A stretch of 64,000 bases of DNA from WM-3-3 sp041660045 (lineage in GTDB: Bacteria > Pseudomonadota > Gammaproteobacteria > Methylococcales > Methylomonadaceae), in assembly GCA_041660045.1 (NCBI GenBank), contig JBAZXA010000008.1, positions 1-64,000 of the forward strand. Reading direction: 5' to 3'. The notes beneath the pieces were generated by a model that saw only the letters and a list, made by a program, of their open reading frames with translations, made no database searches and was not told the origin of the DNA. Shown here piece after piece: positions 51,597-60,559 of the stretch (position 1 is its first letter; each line of letters begins with the position of its first letter). The position numbers and the translations under genes are program-made.

Positions 51597-52484
51597 ATGG
51601 AAACACCATTTTCCTATCAAGAAGCCTTTTCCAGAAATATTGGTTGGTTAACCGAATCCGAACAAGCCTTTCTTCGAACTAGACGTATTGCCATAGCAGG
51701 TATGGGAGGGGTCGGTGGCAGCCATTTATTAACCTTAACCCGCCTAGGTGTCGGTAAATTTAATATTGCTGACTTTGATGTCTTTGAACTAGCCAACTTC
51801 AATCGGCAAGCAGGCGCCAGCCTACCACACCTAAACCTACCTAAAGTAGATGTTTTGGCAGAAATGGCCTTAGCCATTAACCCCACCCTCGATATCAAAA
51901 AGTTTCCCGAAGGAGTTAACGCCGATAACCTGCCTACATTTTTAGCCGACGTAGACGTCTATGTTGATGGTTTAGATTTTTTTGCTTTTGAAGCCCGTGA
52001 AGCGCTATTTAAAACCTGCGCAGAACTCGGCATACCTGCTATCACCGCCGCACCAATTGGTATGGGCGCTGCTTTGATTAGCTTTTTGCCCGGAAAAATG
52101 ACGTTTGAAGAGTATTTTCAGTTAGAAGGCAAATCAGAAATTGATAAAACCGTAAACTTTATGTTCGGGCTAGTACCTGCCATGTTACAGCGCACCTATT
52201 TAGTGAAAAAAAACGCCGTAGACTTGCTTGACCGCAAGGGTGCATCCACCCCTATGGCCTGTGAAATTTGCGCAGGCTTTGCGGCTACTCAAGCATTAAA
52301 AATTTTATTAAATCGGGATGGTATTCTAGCGGCGCCTTGGGGCATACAATTTGATGCATACCGCTATAAGCTGGCTAAAACTTGGCGCCCCTTAGGTAAC
52401 CGCAACCCGCTCCAACGCCTAGGCCTAATGATAGTCAAACAATTTTTCTTAAACATTAATAAAGGTGTATACAGTGCAAAATAA
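51597..52484 (+). CDS. ThiF/E1-like adenylyltransferase
   Basis: A 295-residue E1-superfamily protein: nucleotide loop GMGGVGGSH (residues 35-43), acidic pair DFDVFE (59-64), arginine finger NRQAGAS and the later MACEICAGFAATQALKILL. The lone CEIC is not a full zinc pair set. E1-like enzymes adenylate a carboxyl end of a protein or small molecule. In actinobacteria Rv1355c-type proteins fuse this domain to a nitroreductase domain; here the two are adjacent separate genes. Substrate unknown. Confidence 0.85.
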   Translation: METPFSYQEAFSRNIGWLTESEQAFLRTRRIAIAGMGGVGGSHLLTLTRLGVGKFNIADFDVFELANFNRQAGASLPHLNLPKVDVLAEMALAINPTLDIKKFPEGVNADNLPTFLADVDVYVDGLDFFAFEAREALFKTCAELGIPAITAAPIGMGAALISFLPGKMTFEEYFQLEGKSEIDKTVNFMFGLVPAMLQRTYLVKKNAVDLLDRKGASTPMACEICAGFAATQALKILLNRDGILAAPWGIQFDAYRYKLAKTWRPLGNRNPLQRLGLMIVKQFFLNINKGVYSAK

Positions 52485-53571
52485 GCCACAAACTGTTTTA
52501 GAAGAAATATTGGATATCGCAAAATGGGCACCAAGCGGAGATAATGCCCAACCCTGGCAATTTGAAATCATAGATGAGTCACACTTTTGTATTTATTCAC
52601 AAGATACTAGACACCGTTGCATATATGATTTGCAAGGCCGGGCCAGCCAATTAGCGTTAGGTATGCTTTTAGAAAACATAGTTATTTCAGCTAGCCGATA
52701 CAAAAAAACTGTAGAAATAATTTCGCTAGAAAAAAATTTGCTGGATCAAGGAAACCAGCTCATAAAAATAACCATTAAAGTACATCAAGCGACAAACGCC
52801 CCTGTCAATCCATTATTTGAATTTATAAAAATTCGCGCTACAAACAGAAAGCCTTACCAATTAAAAGCCATTAATCCTCGTCATTTTGAACATTTGGAGC
52901 AGTCCTTGCCTGAAGGCTACCGCTTGATATGGTTCAAAACCTTAAAACAAAGGCTAGCTGTAGCAAAAATTGTGTTTGCCGCCCAGGGCATAGCGTTAAC
53001 AACGCCAGAAGCCTTTCAAACTCATGTTGATGCAATTGAGTGGGATAAGCAATTTAGCGAGGATCGTATCCCTTCCTTAGCTATTGGCGCATCAAAACCT
53101 ACCCTAACATTGATGAAGTGGGCTATGCAAAGTTGGCAACGTATCAATTTTTTAAATACCTATTTATTAGGTACGCTGATGCCACGTATAGAACTTAATT
53201 TGCTGCCTGCCATTTTTTCCAGCGCACACTTCTTAATTTTTGCCCCAAAAAAAAATGATACAGCTGAAGAACAAATAGAGTCGGGGCGAGCCGTTCAAAA
53301 ATTTTGGTTAACCGTAACTAAACTTGGTTTACAGTTGCAGCCACAAATGTCAACTTTAATTTTGTCCCAATATGCCCGCAATAACATAACTTTTAGCAAA
53401 ACAGCACGCCAAATTGCATTAGCCAAAACACTGTCAGAAAACTTTACAGCGGTTATAAGCAACACTGAACTAGATCAAGCAGTATTCTTTGGTCGTATTG
53501 GTTATTCAACGTTCCCAACAGCAAGATCCCTTCGAAAAGAGCTTAAACTGCTTTTAAACTCATCATCTTAA
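52474..53571 (+). CDS. Nitroreductase-fold flavoprotein (Rv1355c C-terminal type)
   Basis: A 365-residue protein with the FMN-binding start LDIAKWAPSGDNAQPWQFE and later TNRKPY, the second half being a degenerate repeat typical of this long subfamily. The GTG at 52474 has AAGG 8 bases upstream and overlaps the E1-like gene by 11 bases, so translation is coupled. Together with the E1-like protein it resembles a split Rv1355c. An oxidation or reduction of the adenylated product is a reasonable guess only. Confidence 0.8.
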   Translation: MQNKPQTVLEEILDIAKWAPSGDNAQPWQFEIIDESHFCIYSQDTRHRCIYDLQGRASQLALGMLLENIVISASRYKKTVEIISLEKNLLDQGNQLIKITIKVHQATNAPVNPLFEFIKIRATNRKPYQLKAINPRHFEHLEQSLPEGYRLIWFKTLKQRLAVAKIVFAAQGIALTTPEAFQTHVDAIEWDKQFSEDRIPSLAIGASKPTLTLMKWAMQSWQRINFLNTYLLGTLMPRIELNLLPAIFSSAHFLIFAPKKNDTAEEQIESGRAVQKFWLTVTKLGLQLQPQMSTLILSQYARNNITFSKTARQIALAKTLSENFTAVISNTELDQAVFFGRIGYSTFPTARSLRKELKLLLNSSS

Positions 53572-53738
53572 ATCTATCTTAAATTTTCTTATTAGCCACG
53601 ACTCGACTACGGCTATAAATTACCAACATCTTTTAGAATGTCAGTTTTTTTTACAATTTTTTTTTCATAATTTTTTAAAATGCTGGTCAAATAACATAAG
53701 TAACTGATTTAATATATTTATTAACTAATTTATTTATA

Positions 53739-53754
53739 TGGCACGCATTCTGCT
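53739..53754 (+). promoter_or_regulatory. Sigma-54 promoter of the PEP-CTERM gene
   Basis: TGGCACGCATTCTGCT matches TGGCACG-N4-TTGCW at every position but one, with exact GG-N10-GC spacing. The start would be near 53766, about 50 bases before the ATG. PrsR (59201-60559) is the local sigma-54 activator. Confidence 0.85.
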
Positions 53755-53815
53755 TTAAGTATTTCGTAGAATGGCACTTAACTAAATATTAATACTAAGC
53801 AATTTTGGAGACTTT

Positions 53816-54604
53816 ATGAGCATTAAAAAAATACTTTCTGGCGTCGCAATGGCTGTTGCCATTTCTAGTGCAAGTTCTGCACAAGCAGCCACTTTAACAA
53901 ACTGGTTTTTAAATCCTACTGGCGCAGGAATAGCTGCCGCTAACACAATTCAAGTTCAAGATTTTATCGATTTGACTGGTGCTGCATATGTACACAACTC
54001 ATTCACCAGCGCAACAACATTTAATTTCAATGAAGCCGGCAATTTTAACGAGTTTTCTGCTGATACCAATACTGTCATAAGCCCAGCCTTGACATCTACC
54101 TTTACTGGTTCTGGCACCGGCACTACTGGCGGCAACTTAACTTTTACCAGCGGCACATTAAACATCTTCTCTGGCGCAACAAACTTCGCTACATTTGAAC
54201 TAGTTTCAGGTGCTGCAGTTCTTCAAGCCAATAGCGTATTGCCAAACGGTACTGTATCATTAATTTTCCGTGCAACTGTACTGAATGCAGGTTACTTTTT
54301 CGATAGCAATGGTAACGACTTAGCCTTATTAGTTCCTAGCACACCTGACATTCTTTTCGGTTTTTCAACAACCAATGTGATTTCACAAGCTAACGGAACT
54401 AGAACGGTTACAGCACCATTAATCACTTTATACAACGGCGCTTTTAATCCTGATGTTGTAGGCCCTATCGTTGCAAACGATACTACTGATTTGTTAATTT
54501 CGAACAATGGCCAATTCAGATTGAGCGTGCCTGAACCAACAAGTATCGCTTTATTAGGCATGGGTTTATTAGGCTTCGGTTTATCAAGAAAAAAACACAG
54601 CTAA
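53816..54604 (+). CDS. PEP-CTERM sorted extracellular protein (PepA-like)
   Basis: A 262-residue secreted protein: signal peptide at residues about 1-25 (SSAQAATL), a Thr/Asn/Gly-rich beta domain with FTSATTFNFNEAGNFNEF and SGTLNIFSG, and a C-terminal sorting signal VPEPTSIALLGMG, hydrophobic helix and basic SRKKHS. Exosortase A cleaves at the PEP motif. The middle resembles the flocculation-associated protein PepA of Zoogloea; I hold that with moderate confidence. GGAG precedes the ATG. It is the only PEP-CTERM target in the window. Confidence 0.9.
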   Translation: MSIKKILSGVAMAVAISSASSAQAATLTNWFLNPTGAGIAAANTIQVQDFIDLTGAAYVHNSFTSATTFNFNEAGNFNEFSADTNTVISPALTSTFTGSGTGTTGGNLTFTSGTLNIFSGATNFATFELVSGAAVLQANSVLPNGTVSLIFRATVLNAGYFFDSNGNDLALLVPSTPDILFGFSTTNVISQANGTRTVTAPLITLYNGAFNPDVVGPIVANDTTDLLISNNGQFRLSVPEPTSIALLGMGLLGFGLSRKKHS

Positions 54605-54624
54605 TTACAAACATCATTGAAAAC

Positions 54625-54657
54625 AAAAAAGCCGCGGTATGATACCGCGGCTTTTTT
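54625..54657 (+). terminator. Rho-independent terminator of the PEP-CTERM gene
   Basis: GCCGCGGTAT pairs with ATACCGCGGC and is followed by seven T and preceded by six A, so it also works on the minus strand for the desaturase gene. Confidence 0.92.
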
Positions 54658-54683
54658 TATTTAGCTTTTTTAAACAACGAGAA

Positions 54684-55622
54684 TTAAGCTTTCTTATTAC
54701 CTTCTTCTTCCATGTGCATTGGATTAAACAACCTAGGTTTTAAATGATGGTTTTTATGATAAAACACGCCAAATAATGTCTTATTACAAAACCGATAATA
54801 CCAATTGTTATCCAAGTTTAAGATTTCAATACTTCCGTCTGCTTTTTCCCTGTGCGTAAAATAATTAAAACTGGAAAATAAATACACATAAGATACATAG
54901 GACGGTACAAATAGCAATACAAAAAACTTAGGTCCCAACAAACAAAACCAAAAAAAAGTTTTTACAAATCGGGCACACAACAACAAGCCTTCCTGCATAC
55001 GCCATGATTTTCTTGATGCCTCAGAATCACCCCATTTCTCAAGATAAATAGCTGTCAAACGTTTTTGTACTAGCGATCTTCCAGCATCAACATAACCCCA
55101 AAAGGTATAACCTAGCGATGGATGTGGATCCTTTTCAGGATCATCTGGGTAAATATGATGTTCGTAATGTACTAATTTAAATACAGGATAACCTGCAGAT
55201 AATTGTTGCAGGGCACAGAGCTCGCCAATTACATTATTTAGCCAAACAGGTTTAAAACTATTGTGAACTGCGTTATGGATAACGGCGGCGGATAAATGTC
55301 CAAGGTAAAGCGCGGCTGGAAATAAGATTAAATAAACCGATGAAACTTCAGACCAATAAACACTTAAAACAATTACAGAAAGTAACAGCATACCGCTTAA
55401 AATATAGCGGAACCGATTAAGAAATAAGGGAACTAAACAAAGTATCCACCAATATGAAACACTTTCAAAGAGTGGATGCCAAGCCAATACAAGCATCGTG
55501 ATTAACGAATAGATCACTATATTAAGCAAATAATATCGGCCATAAGCAAAAGGGTGCTGGCTCATTAAATCATTACCTTTAGTCCTCTTTTCAGGTTTTT
55601 CTGCGGTATTTATCGTATTCAT
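54684..55622 (-). CDS. Membrane fatty-acid desaturase, first copy
   Basis: A 312-residue membrane di-iron desaturase/hydroxylase with the histidine boxes HNAVH, HYEHH (in LVHYEHHIYPDDPEKDPHPS) and HKNHH, and about four to six hydrophobic segments. It is a close paralogue of the next upstream gene product (54% or so by eye), separated by 81 bases. Likely modifies an acyl chain in the membrane. Shares a terminator with the PEP-CTERM gene. Confidence 0.85.
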   Translation of the reverse strand: MNTINTAEKPEKRTKGNDLMSQHPFAYGRYYLLNIVIYSLITMLVLAWHPLFESVSYWWILCLVPLFLNRFRYILSGMLLLSVIVLSVYWSEVSSVYLILFPAALYLGHLSAAVIHNAVHNSFKPVWLNNVIGELCALQQLSAGYPVFKLVHYEHHIYPDDPEKDPHPSLGYTFWGYVDAGRSLVQKRLTAIYLEKWGDSEASRKSWRMQEGLLLCARFVKTFFWFCLLGPKFFVLLFVPSYVSYVYLFSSFNYFTHREKADGSIEILNLDNNWYYRFCNKTLFGVFYHKNHHLKPRLFNPMHMEEEGNKKA

Positions 55623-55703
55623 GTTGATGACCTCAAATTGAAATTGTTTTTTTAAAAAAGCCTTGTTACCTAATTAACATTTAATTTGTTAAGTTTTATC
55701 AGG

Positions 55704-56612
55704 CTAAGCTAGTGATTTCATTACCTTAGGGTCAAATAGCTTAGGCCTGAGATGATGATTTTTATGATAAAAAACACCATAGAGCGTTCTATTGCAAATC
55801 TTGTAATACCAATTATTATCTAAATTCAAGATCTCTGTTGAGCCATCTTCTTTTTCGATATGGGTAAAATAATTAAATGCTGCAAATAGAAAAACATTGG
55901 ATAGATATGAAGGCAAAAACAGTAAAACAAATATTTTTGGTCCTAATAAGGCAAATAAGAATAAAGTCTTACTAAATCTAACCGCAATCAATAATACGCT
56001 CTGAATTTGCCAATTTTTTCTTGTATCTAACGAATCTCCCCATTTATCAAAATACATCGCAGTCAAACGGCTTTTAATTAGCGCCCGTGATTGGTCGACA
56101 AAATCCCAAAAACTATAGCCCATAGGCGGATGAGGATCTTTTACTGGATCATCTGCATGGCTATGATGTTGATTATGGATTAAACGAAACACCGGGTAAC
56201 CTGCAGACAACTGATGCAATGCACAAAGCTCCCCAATAATAGGATTTAGCCAAATAGGTTTAAAATTATCATGTACTGCATTATGTATAAAAACAGCTGA
56301 TAAATGACCTATATAAATGGCAATAGGTAATAAAATAAGATAGATCCAGGAAATCGCGGAGCCATAAATACTTAGCGTGGCAATGGCCAGTAATGCGGAA
56401 CCAACTGCAATATAGCGAAAACGATTAAGAAATAAAGGCACTAAACTTAATAACCACCAAAGTGATACTGATGCGAATAACTGATTCCAAGACAGTACAG
56501 CTAATGCCGCTAACGTGTATATTGCGATATTAACCGCATAATACTTTCCCAGCCAAAACGGATGCCGGCTTAATATGCCCTTTCCTCTAGGTTTTTGTTT
56601 AACTTGGTTCAT
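55704..56612 (-). CDS. Membrane fatty-acid desaturase, second copy
   Basis: A 302-residue paralogue with HNAVH, HNQHH (IHNQHHSHADDPVKDPHPP) and HKNHH. The tandem duplication kept all metal ligands, so both should be active, perhaps at different positions or on different chains. GGAG lies before the ATG. Its position between the PEP-CTERM gene and PrsK suggests a link to the acyltransferase cluster or to membrane adaptation. Confidence 0.85.
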   Translation of the reverse strand: MNQVKQKPRGKGILSRHPFWLGKYYAVNIAIYTLAALAVLSWNQLFASVSLWWLLSLVPLFLNRFRYIAVGSALLAIATLSIYGSAISWIYLILLPIAIYIGHLSAVFIHNAVHDNFKPIWLNPIIGELCALHQLSAGYPVFRLIHNQHHSHADDPVKDPHPPMGYSFWDFVDQSRALIKSRLTAMYFDKWGDSLDTRKNWQIQSVLLIAVRFSKTLFLFALLGPKIFVLLFLPSYLSNVFLFAAFNYFTHIEKEDGSTEILNLDNNWYYKICNRTLYGVFYHKNHHLRPKLFDPKVMKSLA

Positions 56613-57087
56613 TTAACTCTCCTCGGGAAATTCGATGTTGCTTTACGCAGCATTAACCTAGCTTTCAATCATGTTGAAGGGAACAAGGTTATCTGCGTCA
56701 ATATTGGCTGCGTGACCATTGCAATTTTTATGATTAATTTGGCCTTAAGCTAGTATAGTTTGTATATAGCTTTACGTTTTTTGGTTATGTAACTAGCAAC
56801 TTACATGATTTTAAGTATAGTTCAAATTGTTCATTCCAAATCACCCAAAACACTGGTTTTGTGGTTTGATACACAATTCTTATTGCTGCCAGTTCCAACA
56901 AACTTTGCTATGAAGACTGATGGGATAAAGCTTTTAAGTCGGTGATTATAGATTTAAATTGTTTTTCTTATCGGAAGATTATTTTTTGAAAAAATGCCCA
57001 GATATACTACGGCGTATTCAATTCTTAATTTGCAAAGCAGACAACCAAACACTAACTCACATCCTTAACCAACTAAGACTAAGCAAT
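56613..57087. other. Divergent promoter region of the desaturases and prsK
   Basis: About 475 bases. An in-frame TTG at 56959 would extend PrsK by 43 residues but lacks family support. No sigma-54 site, shared operator or hairpin stands out. Confidence 0.5.
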
Positions 57088-59160
57088 ATGGAAGACTTTA
57101 CCTTTTATAGTTATTTTACGGCCGCAATTGCTTATTTGTTTTTATTACTAATGACAGTCTACAACATAAAAAAATCTTCCTTCGCCTTACCCTTTGCAGG
57201 TACGGTATTTTTTTCCTTGCTGTGGTCTAGCCAAATTGCAAGCTCTGTGTTTTCAAATGAACTTGCCATTGCTGATGTGTTACCTCTTGAAACCCTACGT
57301 AATAGCGCTTGGTTTGGTTTTTTGCTAGTTTTAATATCAAATCAACGTTTGGGCACTAATTATGGCCTCTTTTTTAGCTCAAAACGCGTTTTCTATAGTG
57401 GCATTCTAATTCTATTCGCTTTATCACAGGAATATTTCAAAGATTTTGGCTATCAGCTCAACAGCTTATTGGGTGTTGACCTACGCCTAATCAGCCACGT
57501 ATTGTGTGCCATCATTGGGTTGGTTCTAATTGAACAACTTTACCGAAATGCAGGACGGGAGCAACGCTGGGGCATTAAGTTTTTCTGCTTGGCCTTAGGC
57601 GCCATTTTCACCATCGATTTTTTCATTTACAGTAAATCTTTACTGTTTTCAAAATTGGACACACCTCTGTGGAATTCACGCGGATTATTAAATGCGCTAA
57701 CAGTACCACTAATGGCCATTGCTTTATCCCGGTCAAATATTAATACCAGCACTTTTCAAGCGCCACGAAAAGCCGTCTTCCATACTACCGTGTTATTGGG
57801 TACGGGCGTTTATCTATTACTGATGTCGCTAGCTGGATTTTATATCCGCGACTACGGTGGAAACTGGGGGGAATTAGCACAAATTATTTTTATTTTTCTA
57901 GCCCTATTATTACTTATTATTTTATTTGTCTCCGGCAAAATAAGAGCTATCGCCAAAGTTTATTTTGGTAAGCATTTTTTTAATTACCGTTATGATTACC
58001 GGGACGAATGGATCAAATTAAGCAAAGCCATAGCTCAACTAAATAGTTTTTCAGCATTATCGGTGTTTACCATTAATACACTATCCGATTTGATTGACAG
58101 CTCTGGTGGTGGACTTTGGCTAAAAAACCAGCAAGGTGATTTTTACCTTACACAAGACCAAAATCTTGGCTTTTCAGCGCCGCAATATATTAGTGCTGAC
58201 GACTCTTTGATTTGTTTTCTAAGCAAAAAGCAATGGGTAATTGATTTTATCGAATTTAATAATGACCCTGATATGTATGATGACGTTAATCTATCGTACT
58301 GGCTGGCTGAAGACTATAAAGTTTGGCTAATAGTGCCATTATTTCAGCAAAATGAATTGCTAGCCTTTGTTGTTTTAAGTCAAGCCAGGGTTCCAAGACA
58401 GCTAAATTGGGAGGATCATGACCTACTCAAAACGGCCGGTTTACAATTAGCCAATGCCTTAGCCTTAAGCCATGCTAGTGATGAATTAGCCCGTTCTAGG
58501 CAATTTGAGGCTTATAATCGACTTTCGGCCTATATTGTGCACGATCTCAAAAACTTAGTGGCCCAAATTTCCTTAATTGTTAAAAATGCACACAAACACA
58601 AACATAATCCAGAATTTATTGATGATTCCATCGCGACTTTAGAAAATGTAGTGCATAAAATGCAACATTTGGTCGATCAATTTAAAAAAGGCCAACTTAA
58701 TGATCAGCCGAGTATTATCAACCTAGTTGACATCATCAATGACGTAGCTCTACAGCAAGCTGCAAATACCCCGGTAGCTGAAGTCATCAATCTGCTACTA
58801 CACTGTGAAGTTTACGGCGAACAACAAAAAATGACTGCTATTTTAGGACATTTAGTTCAAAACGCTCAAGAAGCCACTGCCGATGAAGGCAGTGTTAAAA
58901 TACAGCTAGAACAGGAACCGGGCCTAGCTATTATCAAAATTATAGATACTGGTAGCGGTATGGATGAAAAATTTATTGCAGAGCGTTTGTTTAAACCTTT
59001 TGATACGACTAAAGGTAATGCCGGCATGGGTATTGGTGTTTACGAAGCCCAAGATTATATCACCAAACATTCTGGTGCAATTTCGGTAACTAGCTGCTTA
59101 GGCGTAGGTACTGTTTTTACCGTTAAACTCCCCCTAGCTGATAAAAAAACTGACATTTAA
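57088..59160 (+). CDS. prsK: PEP-CTERM system histidine kinase PrsK
   Basis: A 690-residue membrane kinase. Residues about 1-330 hold some nine to ten hydrophobic segments, then the GAF-like region (LSVFTINTLSDLIDSSGGGLWL), a HisKA-like box RLSAYIVHDLKNLVAQ and HATPase motifs NAQEA, DTGSGMDE and GNAGMGIGVYEA. This order is that of PrsK, found beside exosortase A. The start MEDFTFYSYF gives the usual length. It should phosphorylate PrsR, encoded 40 bases downstream. Confidence 0.93.
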   Translation: MEDFTFYSYFTAAIAYLFLLLMTVYNIKKSSFALPFAGTVFFSLLWSSQIASSVFSNELAIADVLPLETLRNSAWFGFLLVLISNQRLGTNYGLFFSSKRVFYSGILILFALSQEYFKDFGYQLNSLLGVDLRLISHVLCAIIGLVLIEQLYRNAGREQRWGIKFFCLALGAIFTIDFFIYSKSLLFSKLDTPLWNSRGLLNALTVPLMAIALSRSNINTSTFQAPRKAVFHTTVLLGTGVYLLLMSLAGFYIRDYGGNWGELAQIIFIFLALLLLIILFVSGKIRAIAKVYFGKHFFNYRYDYRDEWIKLSKAIAQLNSFSALSVFTINTLSDLIDSSGGGLWLKNQQGDFYLTQDQNLGFSAPQYISADDSLICFLSKKQWVIDFIEFNNDPDMYDDVNLSYWLAEDYKVWLIVPLFQQNELLAFVVLSQARVPRQLNWEDHDLLKTAGLQLANALALSHASDELARSRQFEAYNRLSAYIVHDLKNLVAQISLIVKNAHKHKHNPEFIDDSIATLENVVHKMQHLVDQFKKGQLNDQPSIINLVDIINDVALQQAANTPVAEVINLLLHCEVYGEQQKMTAILGHLVQNAQEATADEGSVKIQLEQEPGLAIIKIIDTGSGMDEKFIAERLFKPFDTTKGNAGMGIGVYEAQDYITKHSGAISVTSCLGVGTVFTVKLPLADKKTDI

Positions 59161-59200
59161 GCTATAGTTGTTTTGTAACGTATCATTGAAGAGAGCCGCA

Positions 59201-60559
59201 TTGGACAACCAAAAAACCTTACTGATTGTAGAAGATGACCCCGGTTTGCAAAAACAATTAAAATGGAGTTTTGAAAATTATCTAACAGTCATAGTAGGTG
59301 ATCGTCAAGCTGCTATTGAGGCCGTCAAACAACATGCCCCAGCGGTTGTCACCCTTGATTTAGGCTTACCACCAGACCCAACTAATGCGAGTGAAGGCTT
59401 AGCGGCGTTAAGTGCTATTTTAGAACTGGCACCCGCAACTAAAATTATTGTCGTGACCGGTAATGATGAACGTGAAAATGCCATCAAAGCTGTCGCCATG
59501 GGTGCCTATGATTATTACCAAAAACCCATCGATATTGATGTTCTACAAATGATCATTAAGCGGGCTTATCATTTAAGTAATCTGGAACAAGAATACCAAG
59601 CCCTACAACTAAAAGCACAAACACCCTTAGCAGGAATTATAGGTTTTTGCAAAAAAATGCAAGACTTGGCTAAAACCATAGAAAAAATTGCGCCGACAAA
59701 AGCTTCCACCTTACTGCTAGGCGAAAGCGGTACTGGTAAAGAAGTTTTAGCCAGGGCCATCCATGGTTTAAGTGACCGCGCGGATAAACCTTTTGTAGCA
59801 GTCAATTGTGCAGCAATACCGGAAACATTGTTGGAAAGTGAACTATTTGGCCATGAAAAAGGCGCTTTTACTGGCGCTGTCGCGCAAACTAAGGGCAAGA
59901 TAGAATATGCTAATCATGGCACTTTTTTGCTAGATGAAATTGGCGACTTACCGTTTTCATTACAAGCCAAATTACTTCGCTTCTTACAAGAAAAATCTAT
60001 AGAACGCATAGGTGGCAGAAAAGAGATTCCAGTCGATGTACGTATAATTTGTGCCACTCATCAAAACTTACAAGCATTAATCGATGAAGGTCGGTTTAGG
60101 AGTGATTTATATTATCGTATTAGTGAAATTACCATCAAGATCCCCCCATTAAGGGAACGCGATGGCGATGCCCTCACCATTGCAACTGCTTTACTAAACC
60201 GTTTTAACGCATTAAATAATAAAAAAATCAAGGGCTTTACCAATCAAGCCATGCAAGCAATAGAAACTTATACCTGGCCAGGTAATATCCGCGAACTGGA
60301 AAACAAAATTAAACGAGCGGTCATTATGGCGGATGGCAACTTAATTACCTTGCAAGATTTGGAATTAGAACAAAATACTAATGCTGAATCACCCTCTATC
60401 AATTTAAAAGAGATCCGGGAAACCGCGGAAAAAGCTGCTGTTTTAAAAGCCTTATCTTATACTAACCACAATATATCCAATGCTGCTAAATTACTTGGAA
60501 TAACACGACCAACACTCTATACGTTATTTGAAAAATACGGTATCCATCTGAATGAATAG
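59201..60559 (+). CDS. prsR: PEP-CTERM-box sigma-54 response regulator PrsR
   Basis: A 452-residue activator: receiver domain (LLIVEDDPGLQKQLKWSF; D in LDLGLPP; K in YYQKPID), AAA+ domain with Walker A GESGTGKE and the sigma-54 contact loop GAFTGA, and a Fis-type helix-turn-helix (NISNAAKLLGITRPTLYTLF). The start at TTG 59201 follows AAGAGAG and gives the usual length. It is the expected activator of PEP-CTERM genes, matching the sigma-54 promoter at 53739. Confidence 0.95.
   Translation: MDNQKTLLIVEDDPGLQKQLKWSFENYLTVIVGDRQAAIEAVKQHAPAVVTLDLGLPPDPTNASEGLAALSAILELAPATKIIVVTGNDERENAIKAVAMGAYDYYQKPIDIDVLQMIIKRAYHLSNLEQEYQALQLKAQTPLAGIIGFCKKMQDLAKTIEKIAPTKASTLLLGESGTGKEVLARAIHGLSDRADKPFVAVNCAAIPETLLESELFGHEKGAFTGAVAQTKGKIEYANHGTFLLDEIGDLPFSLQAKLLRFLQEKSIERIGGRKEIPVDVRIICATHQNLQALIDEGRFRSDLYYRISEITIKIPPLRERDGDALTIATALLNRFNALNNKKIKGFTNQAMQAIETYTWPGNIRELENKIKRAVIMADGNLITLQDLELEQNTNAESPSINLKEIRETAEKAAVLKALSYTNHNISNAAKLLGITRPTLYTLFEKYGIHLNE

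Noticed and set aside
52465..52473. GTG at 52465 as the nitroreductase start
   Set aside because: It is too close to AAGG for ribosome binding; GTG 52474 has proper spacing and a more typical N-terminus.
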